From NCBI RefSeq assembly GCF_014855495.1, contig NZ_JACYFJ010000003.1:62001-126000 (forward strand): a stretch of 64,000 nucleotides of DNA, in the 5' to 3' direction. The notes below the pieces were generated by a model. It had not been told where the DNA came from. It worked only from the letters and a program-made list of their open reading frames with translations, and did no database searches. Origin of the DNA: Euzebyella saccharophila. Lineage in GTDB: Bacteria > Bacteroidota > Bacteroidia > Flavobacteriales > Flavobacteriaceae. Position 1 is the stretch's first letter. The number at the start of each line of letters is the position of its first letter. The position numbers and the translations under genes are program-made. Shown one piece after another: positions 9,625 through 19,505 of this stretch.

Positions 9625-11244
9625 ATGAAAAATAAGATATACAAGTTCGTGATGACAATAGGAATTTTCGCAATGGTCTTTTCTTGCAAAAATACAACCG
9701 ACAAGAAAGCTGATCAGGTTCAAAATGGACAAGATACTGTTGCCATTTCCAATGAAGACCTCTACCGCCCAAACTTTCATTTTTCGCCCGAGAAAGGATG
9801 GATGAACGACCCCAATGGTATGTTCTATTATAATGGATATTACCATCTCTATTTTCAACACTATCCAGATGGTACCACTTGGGGACCAATGCATTGGGGG
9901 CATGCCATTAGTACGGATTTGTTTAATTGGAAAGAGCAACCTATCGCTTTGTTCCCAGATGAACTAGGCTATATATTTTCTGGTAGTGCTGTGGTAGATA
10001 TTGAAAATACGTCAAGTTTTGGTGTCGATGGCAAAACGCCTATAGTGGCAATCTATACCAGTCATGATCCCAAAAAGGAAAAGACGGGTGACATAGATGT
10101 GGAAAATCAAAGTATTGCCTATTCGTTGGACGAAGGTCTTACATGGACAAAATATGAGGGTAATCCGGTTTTGAAAAATCCAGGCGTTAGAGATTTTAGG
10201 GATCCAAAAGTTAGTTGGGATGATGAGAGGAAAAGATGGAACATGGTTGTAGCTGCGGGCCAAGAAATTCAATTCTACATTTCCAAAGACCTAAAATCTT
10301 GGGAGAAACTTACAAGTTTTGGGGAAGGAATAGGAAATCATAGCGGCGTTTGGGAATGTCCAGATCTATTTCAATTACCGGTTATTGGCAGTTCAGAAAA
10401 AAAATGGGTCTTGTTGGTAAGTATAAATCCTGGCGGCCCTAATACAGGCTCTGCAACCCAATATTTTGTGGGTGATTTTAATGGTTCAAATTTTATTGTT
10501 GATGAATCATTTAAAGAAGAAATGAAAAGGGAACATAGTTTTTGGGTAGACCATGGCCGAGATAATTACGCAGGCGTTACTTTTTCAAATATTGAGAACA
10601 AAGATGGCGGCAAGCTGTTTATGGGATGGATGTCTAATTGGCTATATGCCAATGAGGTGCCCACTGAAAAATGGCGTAGTGCCACAACTACGGCAAGAAC
10701 ATTAGAATTAGTTAAAGGTAAAAATACATACCGTCTTATAGCGAATCCTGTACCTGAATTACATGAGTTTAAAAGCAAAAAGCTTGAAAGTTTAGATGTT
10801 GTATTGGAAGGAAATACCCTGCTGACCACTTCTAAGGCAATCGATTTTACAAGTGCCCAAATTAATTTTAAGGTTGAAGATTTAGTTGATGGCGTTTATA
10901 CTTTTGAACTTTCCAACAGTGAAGGGGATAGTTTACGTTTCGGTTATGATGCCACAAAGGGTAATTATTTTGTGGATAGAAATAAGGCAGGAATTACTGA
11001 TTTTTCGAACAAATTTAGTGACAGAATAGCCTTGGCCCCAAGGATTTCTAATCACAAAAATTGGACAGGAACAATTATTCTGGATAAAACTTCTATTGAA
11101 TTGTTTTTTGACAACGGTCAAACGGTTATGACGGAAATATTCTTTCCAAAAGCTCCATTTGATAGTTTCTATTTTAAAGCTCCTTCAGATGAATACAACC
11201 TTGAATACATTGATATACAGCAACTTAAATTTAACTTAAACTAG
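9625..11244 (+). CDS. GH32 fructan hydrolase (levanase/inulinase/invertase family), lipoprotein
   Basis: A secreted glycoside hydrolase family 32 enzyme of 539 aa that cleaves beta-fructosidic bonds in levan, inulin or sucrose. The N-terminus is a lipoprotein signal with a lipobox ending at Cys21 (AMVFSC). All three catalytic signatures are present: WMNDPNG with nucleophile Asp62, the transition-state-stabilising Asp193 in FRDPKV, and the acid/base Glu244 in WECPD. The five-bladed propeller is followed by the C-terminal beta-sandwich typical of GH32. It is probably surface- or periplasm-exposed and acts between SusCD import and the MFS porter. Endo versus exo action, and levan versus inulin, cannot be read from the sequence. 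It sits 6 bp upstream of the SusC gene. Confidence 0.96.
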   Translation: MKNKIYKFVMTIGIFAMVFSCKNTTDKKADQVQNGQDTVAISNEDLYRPNFHFSPEKGWMNDPNGMFYYNGYYHLYFQHYPDGTTWGPMHWGHAISTDLFNWKEQPIALFPDELGYIFSGSAVVDIENTSSFGVDGKTPIVAIYTSHDPKKEKTGDIDVENQSIAYSLDEGLTWTKYEGNPVLKNPGVRDFRDPKVSWDDERKRWNMVVAAGQEIQFYISKDLKSWEKLTSFGEGIGNHSGVWECPDLFQLPVIGSSEKKWVLLVSINPGGPNTGSATQYFVGDFNGSNFIVDESFKEEMKREHSFWVDHGRDNYAGVTFSNIENKDGGKLFMGWMSNWLYANEVPTEKWRSATTTARTLELVKGKNTYRLIANPVPELHEFKSKKLESLDVVLEGNTLLTTSKAIDFTSAQINFKVEDLVDGVYTFELSNSEGDSLRFGYDATKGNYFVDRNKAGITDFSNKFSDRIALAPRISNHKNWTGTIILDKTSIELFFDNGQTVMTEIFFPKAPFDSFYFKAPSDEYNLEYIDIQQLKFNLN

Positions 11245-11250
11245 ACAATT

Positions 11251-14200
11251 ATGAAATTAAAACTCTTACTATTATTCATAGTATTTGTTCCAATAGGCCT
11301 GTCGGCCCAAGGACAAATTACAGGTACTGTCACTTCTTCTAATGATGGCAGTCCTTTACCAGGAACATCGGTAATTATTAAAGGAACAACAACTGGAACA
11401 ACAACTGACTTTGATGGTAATTATTCATTGAACAATGTGGATAGTGATGCAACACTTGTATTTAGTTATATAGGATTCACCACCATGGAAATTAATGTGA
11501 ATGGCCAATCACTAATAAATATTGCTTTACAAGAGGATGCCCAACAACTGGAAGAAGTAGTATTGACAGGCTATTCCACGGAGCGAAAGGTAGATTTAAC
11601 CGGTGCAGTAACAGTTGTGGATATTGCTCCTATTGAAGGTCAAAGTTTGAGTTCAGGTAATGCTATGCAAGCCTTACAAGGACGAGTGGGAGGTCTATTT
11701 ATAGAAAAATCCGGTGACCCTACAGGGCTTAGCAGCAGAATACTGATTAGAGGTCTTACAACATTAGGAAACAATGATCCGCTTTATATCATAGATGGTG
11801 TGCCAACAAAGAGGCAAGAGGTGTTCGCAAGTTTAAATCCAGCAACTATCGAATCCATTCAGGTTTTGAAAGATGCTTCGGCCTCTTCAATATATGGATC
11901 AAGAGCCGCAAATGGAGTTATTGTTGTAAGTACAAAAGGAGGTCTTAAAGGAGAACGTATTTCGGTAAGTATCAATTCTAACCTATCTGTACAATCTGAG
12001 CGAAAACAACGGTATGATATGCTAAGTTCCCAACAACGAGGAGAAGCTTTGTGGAGAGCATCCGTAAATGACGGCGCAGATCCTAATGCAGGCTATGGTG
12101 AAATATACAATTTTGATTGGAACAATGACTTCAACAATCCAATGCTCAACAGTATTGCTATACAGCCTTTTGTAGGTGGAGATACAAATGTTCCTTCAGG
12201 AAATACAGATTGGCAAGACGAGCTTTATGAAACGGGCTATGTTTTTAACAATGAGGTTACCGTTTCGGTGGGTACGGAAAAATCTTCTTTGCTTATAAAC
12301 TTGGGATATTTAGAAAATACTGGTATGCTTAAATATACAGGTTATGACAGATACACAGGTAAAATTAACGGTAACACAAGTTTGTTTAATGATAGATTAA
12401 AATTTGGTGTGAATACCCAAATATCAACTTCTAATGAAACATTGGTAGCAAGTGACGTAGGTGGTGCGCCTACAACTGGCCTGTCAATAACCCTTGCACC
12501 TACCATTCCTGTTTATGATGCTAACGGAGAGTTTGCAGGTCCATTGGGAGCTGGTTATTCAGATAGAAATAATCCACTTTTGATGCAATATTTGAATAGA
12601 TGGGATAATGCTATTAAAAACAATTTCTTTGGTAATGTTTATGCGGAATTGACCATTCTTGAAAATCTAAAATTTCGTTCCAGTTTAGGTATAGATTTTA
12701 GTGATTTTAAGCGTAAAAATATAGAACCAAAGGTTTTCAACGGTTTTATTACAAGAAGCAACAATAGATTGATTTTAGATACTAATAAGTTAAGGACTTT
12801 GACCTTTTCAAATACTTTGAACTATAATGTAACATTTGGAAAGCACAAGATAGGAGCTCTGTTAGGTATAGAGTCCATAAGAGAAGATTTTGACACTATA
12901 TTAGCGCAAGCGGATGATTTTGCAGTAGAGCAAGAATCATATTTTGTTCTTTCTGCTGCAACTGGTGCGAGAACGAATAATGGAATATCAACCCAATATA
13001 GCTTATCTTCCCAATTCGGAAAATTAAATTATTCGTTTGCTGACAAATACCTCGCATCAGTTACGATACGTAGAGATGGTTCCTCGAGATTTGGGGCCAA
13101 TAATAGATACGGTATATTTCCAGCAGCTACATTAGGTTGGAGAATAAGTCAGGAAGAATTTCTTAAAGACAGTGAGATACTGTCAAATTTAAAACTTAGG
13201 GCCGGTTATGGAGAAGTAGGTAACCAAGAAATTGGTAATACGGCTCGGTTTGGTTTATATGAATCTCGTTATGGGCAAAATCAAGCACAATTGACGGGAG
13301 GATTTTTTGAAATATACTACAATGTAGGTACGGCATACGATATAAATGGGAACAATACGGGGACCCTGCCTTCGGGATTTGTTTCTACACAGGCACCTAA
13401 CCCCGACTTAAAATGGGAAACGACCAAAGAATGGAATTATGGTATAGATTTTGGAATTTTAAACAACAAAATTAGCGGATCATTTGATTATTTTACAAGG
13501 GAGACTACAGATATCTTGACTACCCCACCTATTGCGTCTGTAATAGGAGAGGGTCAACAAAGAGTACTGAATGGTGCTGCAACCTCGGCAACAGGGTGGG
13601 AATTTAACCTTGGTTATTCCAATTTATGGGAAAGCGGTTTCTCTTTAGGAGTTTCTACAAATTTTGGAGCGTTTAAGGATGAAATTACATTTCTGCCAGA
13701 GGAGGTTAGGGCAGCTTTTCCCGGAACTGCACAAAATTCAATTCTTGGACAATCACAAACGGCAATTTTTGGCTATCGCACCGACGGTCTTTTTCAAAGT
13801 CAGGCAGATGTTGATTCCCATCCCACTGGAGGCGTGCAAACAGGCAACGCTAGACCTGGGGGTATAAAAATTGTAGACATTGACAATAATGGAGTGATTG
13901 ATAGCAACGACCGTGATTTTATTGGTAATACCTTACCTGATTTAGAATACGGTATACGTCTGGATTTGGGGTATAAAAATTTCGATTTCTCCGTTTTTGG
14001 GTCAGGAGTTGCAGGTCGGATTGGTGTTGACTCCTATATATTTTGGAACAACTTTGTACAGGGTAGAGATAATGCAGGTCTTGGCGTTTTAAATGCTTGG
14101 ACACCTCAAAATACAGATTCTTCGATACCTTCACTTTCCTTGGTAAATAACTTTACGGATACTTCGGACTATATTTTTAGAAACAACTCCTACTTCAAAA

Positions 14201-14406
14201 TTAGGAATATGCAAGTGGGATACTCATTACCAACTGATGTTATCGGTAAAATGGCAGGAATGACAGGTCTAAGAATTTACCTTCAAGGGGAGAATTTATT
14301 TTGGTTTACTCCTGATGGTTATATAGGAGCAGACCCAGAGAGAATAGATGTAAACAGAATACCTGTACCTACCACCTACTCTGTAGGGATGAACATAAAC
14401 TTTTAA
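11251..14406 (+). CDS. susC: SusC-like TonB-dependent transporter of the fructan locus
   Basis: A full-length SusC/RagA outer-membrane transporter of 1051 aa. It has a Sec signal (about 1-19, ending LSAQ) and a carboxypeptidase-regulatory-like domain (about 22-98, SPLPGTSVIIKGTTTGT). The TonB-box-like LEEVVLTGYS follows, then a plug domain (IDGVPTKR, DASASSIYGSRAANGVIVV) and a 22-strand barrel ending in an aromatic-rich strand (YSVGMNINF). It lacks the STN domain of the ECF/FecR-coupled receptors at 1-2465 and 51131-54547, which fits control by the HTCS instead. The SusD partner starts 14 bp downstream. The substrate is probably fructooligosaccharides or levan, from the GH32 neighbour. Confidence 0.96.
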   Translation: MKLKLLLLFIVFVPIGLSAQGQITGTVTSSNDGSPLPGTSVIIKGTTTGTTTDFDGNYSLNNVDSDATLVFSYIGFTTMEINVNGQSLINIALQEDAQQLEEVVLTGYSTERKVDLTGAVTVVDIAPIEGQSLSSGNAMQALQGRVGGLFIEKSGDPTGLSSRILIRGLTTLGNNDPLYIIDGVPTKRQEVFASLNPATIESIQVLKDASASSIYGSRAANGVIVVSTKGGLKGERISVSINSNLSVQSERKQRYDMLSSQQRGEALWRASVNDGADPNAGYGEIYNFDWNNDFNNPMLNSIAIQPFVGGDTNVPSGNTDWQDELYETGYVFNNEVTVSVGTEKSSLLINLGYLENTGMLKYTGYDRYTGKINGNTSLFNDRLKFGVNTQISTSNETLVASDVGGAPTTGLSITLAPTIPVYDANGEFAGPLGAGYSDRNNPLLMQYLNRWDNAIKNNFFGNVYAELTILENLKFRSSLGIDFSDFKRKNIEPKVFNGFITRSNNRLILDTNKLRTLTFSNTLNYNVTFGKHKIGALLGIESIREDFDTILAQADDFAVEQESYFVLSAATGARTNNGISTQYSLSSQFGKLNYSFADKYLASVTIRRDGSSRFGANNRYGIFPAATLGWRISQEEFLKDSEILSNLKLRAGYGEVGNQEIGNTARFGLYESRYGQNQAQLTGGFFEIYYNVGTAYDINGNNTGTLPSGFVSTQAPNPDLKWETTKEWNYGIDFGILNNKISGSFDYFTRETTDILTTPPIASVIGEGQQRVLNGAATSATGWEFNLGYSNLWESGFSLGVSTNFGAFKDEITFLPEEVRAAFPGTAQNSILGQSQTAIFGYRTDGLFQSQADVDSHPTGGVQTGNARPGGIKIVDIDNNGVIDSNDRDFIGNTLPDLEYGIRLDLGYKNFDFSVFGSGVAGRIGVDSYIFWNNFVQGRDNAGLGVLNAWTPQNTDSSIPSLSLVNNFTDTSDYIFRNNSYFKIRNMQVGYSLPTDVIGKMAGMTGLRIYLQGENLFWFTPDGYIGADPERIDVNRIPVPTTYSVGMNINF

Positions 14407-14420
14407 CAAATAGAGATATC

Positions 14421-16163
14421 ATGAAATATAATAAAATAATAGCAACGGTGATATGCGCAACCCTTGTGCTCACTGCCTGTTCAGATAATTATTTAGAGTA
14501 CGAACCAGAAGGGGTGTTGTCCAGTGAAAATGTGGCAACCTCCGAGAATGCGGAATCTTTGGTCATTGCTGCATATGCAGGAATTGCCAATGATGAAATG
14601 ATTGGACCGTTAACTCATCAATGGGTTTATGGTAGTGTACGTTCGGATGATGCTTATAAGGGCGGCGGAGGCCGTGGTGATGTTGATGTTGTTGATAAAT
14701 ACGAGCAATACAATCTTACTATTGCAGATATGGGAGACTGGATGGCGCCGAGAACGTGGACCGATTATTACAAAGCGATTTCTAGGGCAAACTTTGCACT
14801 ATCTGTCATTAATGATATACCGGACAGTGAGTATGCACAAAAGACAACTAGACTAGCAGAGTTACGCTTTTTAAGAGCTCATTCACATTTTATGTTGAAG
14901 TTGATTTTTAAAAAAATACCATATATCACCGAAAATTTAACCCAAGAAGAAATTGCACAGACCTCAAATGACGTGGATAATGATGCATTATGGAATACAA
15001 TCGCTGAGGATTTTCTTTATGCGTATGATAATCTACCCCAAGCTCAAGAGCAGGTAGGTAGGGCAGATCGAAATGCTGCTGCTGCATATTTGGCCAAATT
15101 GAGGTTGTTTCAAGCTTATGAGCAAAACGATCAACATCAAGTTACCGGCATAAATACATCACGTTTGCAAGAAGTAATTGATTATGCAGATCAAGTTACC
15201 GGTAGTCTTCAACCGGATTTTGGGGAAAATTTCTTGGATGGATTTGACAATGGACCGGAATCTATCTGGGCGGCCCAGTTTTCTATCAATGACGGTACAA
15301 CCGTTGGTAGAGTTAGTTTCGTAACTGGTTTAAATTCGCCACACGGCACAGGCCTTTATGGGTGCTGTGGATTTCATTTGGCCAGTCAGAATATGGTGAA
15401 TTCATTTAAGACTGATGCTGCGGGATTACCACTGCTAGATACCTTCAACGATACTGACATTTTCACCAATGTAGACGCCAATGGCACAACACCTCCCGAC
15501 AGTGGTTTGAGTGTTGACCCAAGGATTGACCATACTGTGGGAATACCGGGAAGACCGTTTAAATACAGAAATACGGTAAGTGAATCAGGAGATATGGTTT
15601 ATAATTTCAGTTGGGCCAGAGATCCTGGTGTTTATGGTTATTTTGGAAATATGAAAGAGCAACAAGCTCCTGATTGCTCGTGCTATGTAAAAGAAGGGCC
15701 ATTTGTAGGTACATCAAAGAATGTGGATTTTATCAGGTATGCCGATGTTCTTCTTTGGAAGGCTGAAGCCTTGATTCAATTAGATCGATGGGACGAAGCT
15801 TTGCCCATCATAAATCAAGTCAGGAGTCGTGCTGCAGCAAGTACACAAAGACCAATAGATGCAGGAGCAACGGATATTTATGCAATTGCACCTTATGCTT
15901 CCTTCCCATCAAAAGATTATGCATGGAAAGCCTTAATGTTCGAAAGAAGGTTGGAGTTTGCCATGGAAGGGCATAGATGGTATGACCTTGTAAGATGGGG
16001 AATTGCGGAGGAAACACTAAATACATATTTGGCAGAAGAAAAGACTAAAAGAGATTTTCTTTCCAATGCCCAATTTACATCTGGGCGAGATGAATATTAT
16101 CCAATACCGCAAAGAGAAATTGATTTTACTGGTGGGTTATATGTTCAAAATCCCGGATATTAA
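14421..16163 (+). CDS. susD: SusD-like surface glycan-binding lipoprotein
   Basis: A SusD/RagB family lipoprotein of 580 aa with its lipobox Cys at residue 20 (LVLTACSDNY). Features typical of the family are the N-terminal helical repeat region (AELRFLRAHSHFMLKLIFKK), the central NQVRSRAAA segment and the C-terminal FAMEGHRWYDLVRWG. SusD forms the lid of the SusC channel and binds the oligosaccharide. The gene directly follows susC in the same operon and is followed by a strong terminator at 16210. Confidence 0.95.
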   Translation: MKYNKIIATVICATLVLTACSDNYLEYEPEGVLSSENVATSENAESLVIAAYAGIANDEMIGPLTHQWVYGSVRSDDAYKGGGGRGDVDVVDKYEQYNLTIADMGDWMAPRTWTDYYKAISRANFALSVINDIPDSEYAQKTTRLAELRFLRAHSHFMLKLIFKKIPYITENLTQEEIAQTSNDVDNDALWNTIAEDFLYAYDNLPQAQEQVGRADRNAAAAYLAKLRLFQAYEQNDQHQVTGINTSRLQEVIDYADQVTGSLQPDFGENFLDGFDNGPESIWAAQFSINDGTTVGRVSFVTGLNSPHGTGLYGCCGFHLASQNMVNSFKTDAAGLPLLDTFNDTDIFTNVDANGTTPPDSGLSVDPRIDHTVGIPGRPFKYRNTVSESGDMVYNFSWARDPGVYGYFGNMKEQQAPDCSCYVKEGPFVGTSKNVDFIRYADVLLWKAEALIQLDRWDEALPIINQVRSRAAASTQRPIDAGATDIYAIAPYASFPSKDYAWKALMFERRLEFAMEGHRWYDLVRWGIAEETLNTYLAEEKTKRDFLSNAQFTSGRDEYYPIPQREIDFTGGLYVQNPGY

Positions 16164-16209
16164 ATTTTCAAAAAACTGAATAGTAAGTTGAGTTAGTTTG
16201 TTAGTTTGT

Positions 16210-16241
16210 AAAAGCACGGGGTTGTTTCCCGTGCTTTTTTT
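16210..16241 (+). terminator. Rho-independent terminator after susD
   Basis: A perfect G+C-rich hairpin (aaaagcacggg, loop gttgttt, cccgtgctttt) is followed by a run of T residues. It lies 47 bp after the susD stop and only 15 bp before the start codon of the next gene. It should end most fructan-operon transcripts. The kinase gene downstream would then depend on read-through or on a promoter hidden in or near the hairpin. Confidence 0.85.
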
Positions 16242-16256
16242 ATTTTTAATAATACT

Positions 16257-17012
16257 ATGGAAATATTAGGTTTGGATATCGGTGGTTCAGGAATTAAAGG
16301 GGCCATCGTTGAAACAGAAAATGGAAGATTAGTTTCAGAAAGGCTTCGACTTGCGACTCCGCAGCCCGCACATCCCGGGGCAGTGGCAAAAACCGTTGAA
16401 GAATTGGTTCGTCGGTTGAATTGGCAAGGTGTTATTGGTTGCAGTTTTCCGATGGTAGTTGTAGATGGTAAATGTAAGACATCCGGAAATATGACCGATG
16501 AATGGGTTGATGTACAAGTTAATAAACTCTTTGAGACAGAATGTCCGAACACCAAATTCTATCTAGGAAATGATGCCGATTTAGCGGGTTTAGCAGAAAT
16601 GCAATTAGGTGTCGGTAACGGTCTAAAAGGTAAAGTGATTATGGTAACTATTGGCACCGGTTTGGGTACAGGGGTTTTCTACAATGGTGTTTTAATTCCA
16701 AATATCGAAATGGGTCGTGTTTTTTATAAAAATGGAGAACCAATTGAATTTTTTGCTTCTGGCCTGGCAAGAAAAAGAGAGAATTTGAAATTGAAAGAAT
16801 GGGCAGGGCGATTTGATTACTTTCTTACACACCTAAAGAGGGTAATGTCGCCAGACCATTTTATCATTGGAGGGGGATTAAGTAATAAATATGAAAAGTT
16901 TAGTAGGTACTTATCAGTAGATGTTCCTTTACAAGTGGCACATTTTGAGAATGATGCCGGTATAATTGGTGCAGCACTTTATGCAGAATCTCAATTAAAC
17001 TCTAGTGACTAA
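16257..17012 (+). CDS. ROK-family sugar kinase resembling polyphosphate glucokinase
   Basis: A cytoplasmic sugar kinase of 251 aa. The N-terminal phosphate-binding motif GLDIGGSGIKGA, the segments RLATPQPAHPGAV, GCSFPMVV, GNDADLAGLAEMQLG, TIGTGLGTGVFYNGVLIPN, the ASGLARKRENL region and FIIGGGLSNKYEKF match polyphosphate-dependent glucokinases (PPGK), not typical 300-residue fructokinases. The length also fits PPGK. In ROK kinases the sugar is bound by an ExGH motif; here it reads EMGR, so the histidine is replaced. In this locus it probably phosphorylates an imported hexose (glucose or fructose), and the phosphate donor may be polyphosphate or ATP. It is the last gene of the fructan region and lies behind a terminator. 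Confidence 0.85.
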   Translation: MEILGLDIGGSGIKGAIVETENGRLVSERLRLATPQPAHPGAVAKTVEELVRRLNWQGVIGCSFPMVVVDGKCKTSGNMTDEWVDVQVNKLFETECPNTKFYLGNDADLAGLAEMQLGVGNGLKGKVIMVTIGTGLGTGVFYNGVLIPNIEMGRVFYKNGEPIEFFASGLARKRENLKLKEWAGRFDYFLTHLKRVMSPDHFIIGGGLSNKYEKFSRYLSVDVPLQVAHFENDAGIIGAALYAESQLNSSD

Positions 17013-17063
17013 ATCAAAGAATTCTAAAATTGTGTTTATGAGTTCATAACATGGACACCATCT

Positions 17064-17091
17064 GTTCTTTTAAACGGCCGTTAAAAAGAAC
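17064..17091. terminator. Bidirectional terminator between convergent genes
   Basis: A near-perfect inverted repeat (gttcttttaaacggccgtta then aaaagaac) lies in the 218 bp between the convergent kinase (+) and molybdenum hydroxylase (-) genes. Its arms are rich in T on one strand and A on the other, so it can act as a terminator for both directions. This marks the boundary between the fructan locus and the exported redox cluster. Confidence 0.65.
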
Positions 17092-17230
17092 ACATCCGGG
17101 AAATCGGTAAAATCCTGTAAAAGGTTAAATTCTTAAGACCATTTTTTTAAATATGAATCCGCAAATAAATGAACGCCTTACAATCGCCGTTTTTAAAGGG
17201 TCACCCTCTTCTACATGTGATATAATCCCA

Positions 17231-19489
17231 TTATCCTACTACTTCCTTTTTTGTTATAAATGGCTGACTATAATGCCGTTGCCCCGTGGCTTTATATAAG
17301 GCATTGGCTACCGCACCGAAAACAGGGGGAAACGGAGGTTCTCCCATACCCGTTGGGTCGATTTCATTCTGCACAAAATGTACGTCGATTTCTTTCGGCG
17401 CGTCGTTCATGCGAATCATTTGATATTGGTGGAAATTGTTTTTCTGTGGCACCCCATCCTGAAAGGTCAATTCCCCATAAAAGGCATTGCCTACACCATC
17501 GGTAATGGCTCCCTCGGCCATGTTTGTTGCTGCATCAGGATTTACCACTACTCCACAATCAATGGCACAAACTACTTTTTCAACTACGGGTTTACCGTTC
17601 TCCATCTTTAAATCCAGTACATGCGCCGCATAGGAGTTATGGCAAAAATAGGCCGACACTCCTCGATGTTTTGTTGCATCATTTTCTTTCCAAGCCGATT
17701 TTTCACGAACCAATTCCAGGACTCCGGCGTACCTATCAGCATCATAATCATTCCGTTCGCCTACAGGATTTTCCTTGGCGCGTTTTAGCAGGTCCAAGCG
17801 AAATTGAATGGCGTCCTTGCCCATGGTTTCAGCAACTTCATCCAAGAACGCTTGTTCGGCACCGGCCATAAAATTAGATCGTGGAGCTCTAAAGGCACCT
17901 ATGGAAATGTTGGAATCAATGGTCCACTCTTCTGCCATATAATTATCAATGGCCCCTGCCGGAAAACGATTGGCGAACAATGGACTCTCCGGCACTCCTC
18001 CAGCCTTTACATGTAATGCCGTTAAATTATTGTTTTCATCAAAAGCCGCGCGATAGGTTGCGTGATACGTTGGGCGATAAATACCATTGGTCATATCGTC
18101 TTCACGGCTATATACTAACTTGATAGGTGCATTGACTTTTTGTGAAATCAGGGCCGCTTCCACCACAAAGTGAGCATAGGCCTTGCGGCCAAAACCACCG
18201 CCCATTCTTGGAAGGTCCATCTCAATATTCTCTTTCGGTATTCCCAGACTACTAGCAATTGTAGGGATGATCAAAGACGGAATCTGTATTGGTGCTGCAA
18301 TTTTCACCTTATCGCCTGCTACATGGGCAAAAGCATTCAAGGGCTCCATGTTATTATGAGCAAGAAAAGGCGCCGAGTAACTTCTTTCCAAAATTGTTGT
18401 TGCATTTTTGAAGGCTACTTCTGGATTTCCATCTTTTCGGACAACTTTTCCCGGTTTTGCAGCAAGTGCTTCCATTTGTGATTTATGGGTCGTGGTAGAT
18501 TCCAGTCCTGCGGGTATGTTGATTGTTTCTTTTCCACCAAACCCAGCGATTGTTTCTGAATAGGCGGTAATGGGTTGCCATTCCACTTTTAATTTCTTTT
18601 TAGCCTGCATCACCTCCCAAGTAGAGTTGCCCACTATCGCTACCAATTCAGGAAAAGCGTTGGTGTCGAAACCGCCTTTTTCATATCCGTCCTTAAAACT
18701 CTTGATCGTAACCACATCCTTGATTCCAGGCATGGCTTTGGCCGCTTCACCATCCACTGATTTTAAGGTCAAACCAAAAGCTGGTGGATGTTCGATCATG
18801 GCGATCAACATTCCTTCCTCTTGAATATCCATGCCAAATAAAGGCCTACCGGTTACAATGCTTTTTGCATCTACATTTTTTTGCGAACGGCTGACCAGTT
18901 TAAAATCCTTTACCTCTTTTAGTTGTACTTCTTCGGGTACGGTAAGTGTTGCTGCAACTGAAGCCATTTCTCCGTAACCGGCCGATTTTTTAGTGGCTGC
19001 ATGTTGCAAAACTCCTGCTTCTGCGGTAACCTCTTCCTTGGGTACCTGCCAGGTTTCTGCCGCCGCCGCTATCAACATCTGCCTTGCGGTTGCTCCGGCC
19101 ATTCTAAGCGGTTCCCATCTGGCACTTATTCCCCTACTGCCCCCCGTAAATTGAAATCCATATTTGTCTGCATGATAGGGCGCCTGTTCAACCAGTACAT
19201 TTTTCCAATCTACATCTAACTCTTCTGCCACCAACATGGGCATAGATGTCCTGATATTCTGACCGAATTCCGGATTGGGCGTATAAATGGTTACAACCCC
19301 GTTATCACCAATTTTCAGATACGAATTCATCTCGAACCATTCTTTGGGCATTTCCCTGACGGCCATCTCTTTTGCCTGCTCAGGTTTGCAGGAGTTTAAA
19401 ATACTAAAGCCAAGTACCAAACCGCCACTTGCCAAACTTGTATTCTTGATAAAGGCCCTACGTCCCATATGCGTCTTTAGCTTTGTCAT
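17231..19489 (-). CDS. Molybdopterin-binding subunit of a xanthine dehydrogenase/aldehyde oxidase family enzyme (IorB-type), Tat-exported
   Basis: Large catalytic subunit (752 aa) of a molybdenum hydroxylase of the isoquinoline 1-oxidoreductase beta class. The N-terminus carries a twin-arginine signal (GRRAFIKNTSLASGG) followed by a lipobox-like LNSC, so it is exported folded. The substrate- and molybdopterin-binding regions are recognisable (PRMGGGFGRKAYAHF, GAFRAPRSN, GVGNAFYGE). The catalytic glutamate of the family is at about Glu717 in GMGEPPFPPV. The electron-transfer partner is the [2Fe-2S] subunit encoded 16 bp upstream (19506-19970); no FAD subunit gene is present, as in other Ior-type enzymes that feed cytochromes. 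It is the last gene of a long leftward operon. The substrate is unknown; an aldehyde or N-heterocycle is possible. Confidence 0.93.
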   Translation of the reverse strand: MTKLKTHMGRRAFIKNTSLASGGLVLGFSILNSCKPEQAKEMAVREMPKEWFEMNSYLKIGDNGVVTIYTPNPEFGQNIRTSMPMLVAEELDVDWKNVLVEQAPYHADKYGFQFTGGSRGISARWEPLRMAGATARQMLIAAAAETWQVPKEEVTAEAGVLQHAATKKSAGYGEMASVAATLTVPEEVQLKEVKDFKLVSRSQKNVDAKSIVTGRPLFGMDIQEEGMLIAMIEHPPAFGLTLKSVDGEAAKAMPGIKDVVTIKSFKDGYEKGGFDTNAFPELVAIVGNSTWEVMQAKKKLKVEWQPITAYSETIAGFGGKETINIPAGLESTTTHKSQMEALAAKPGKVVRKDGNPEVAFKNATTILERSYSAPFLAHNNMEPLNAFAHVAGDKVKIAAPIQIPSLIIPTIASSLGIPKENIEMDLPRMGGGFGRKAYAHFVVEAALISQKVNAPIKLVYSREDDMTNGIYRPTYHATYRAAFDENNNLTALHVKAGGVPESPLFANRFPAGAIDNYMAEEWTIDSNISIGAFRAPRSNFMAGAEQAFLDEVAETMGKDAIQFRLDLLKRAKENPVGERNDYDADRYAGVLELVREKSAWKENDATKHRGVSAYFCHNSYAAHVLDLKMENGKPVVEKVVCAIDCGVVVNPDAATNMAEGAITDGVGNAFYGELTFQDGVPQKNNFHQYQMIRMNDAPKEIDVHFVQNEIDPTGMGEPPFPPVFGAVANALYKATGQRHYSQPFITKKEVVG

Positions 19490-19505
19490 CTCCTAATTTT
19501 TTTGA

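Noticed and set aside
9343-9939. 198-codon minus-strand frame across the MFS/GH32 junction
   Set aside because: It is antisense to two well-supported genes with clear family motifs, so it is a shadow frame.
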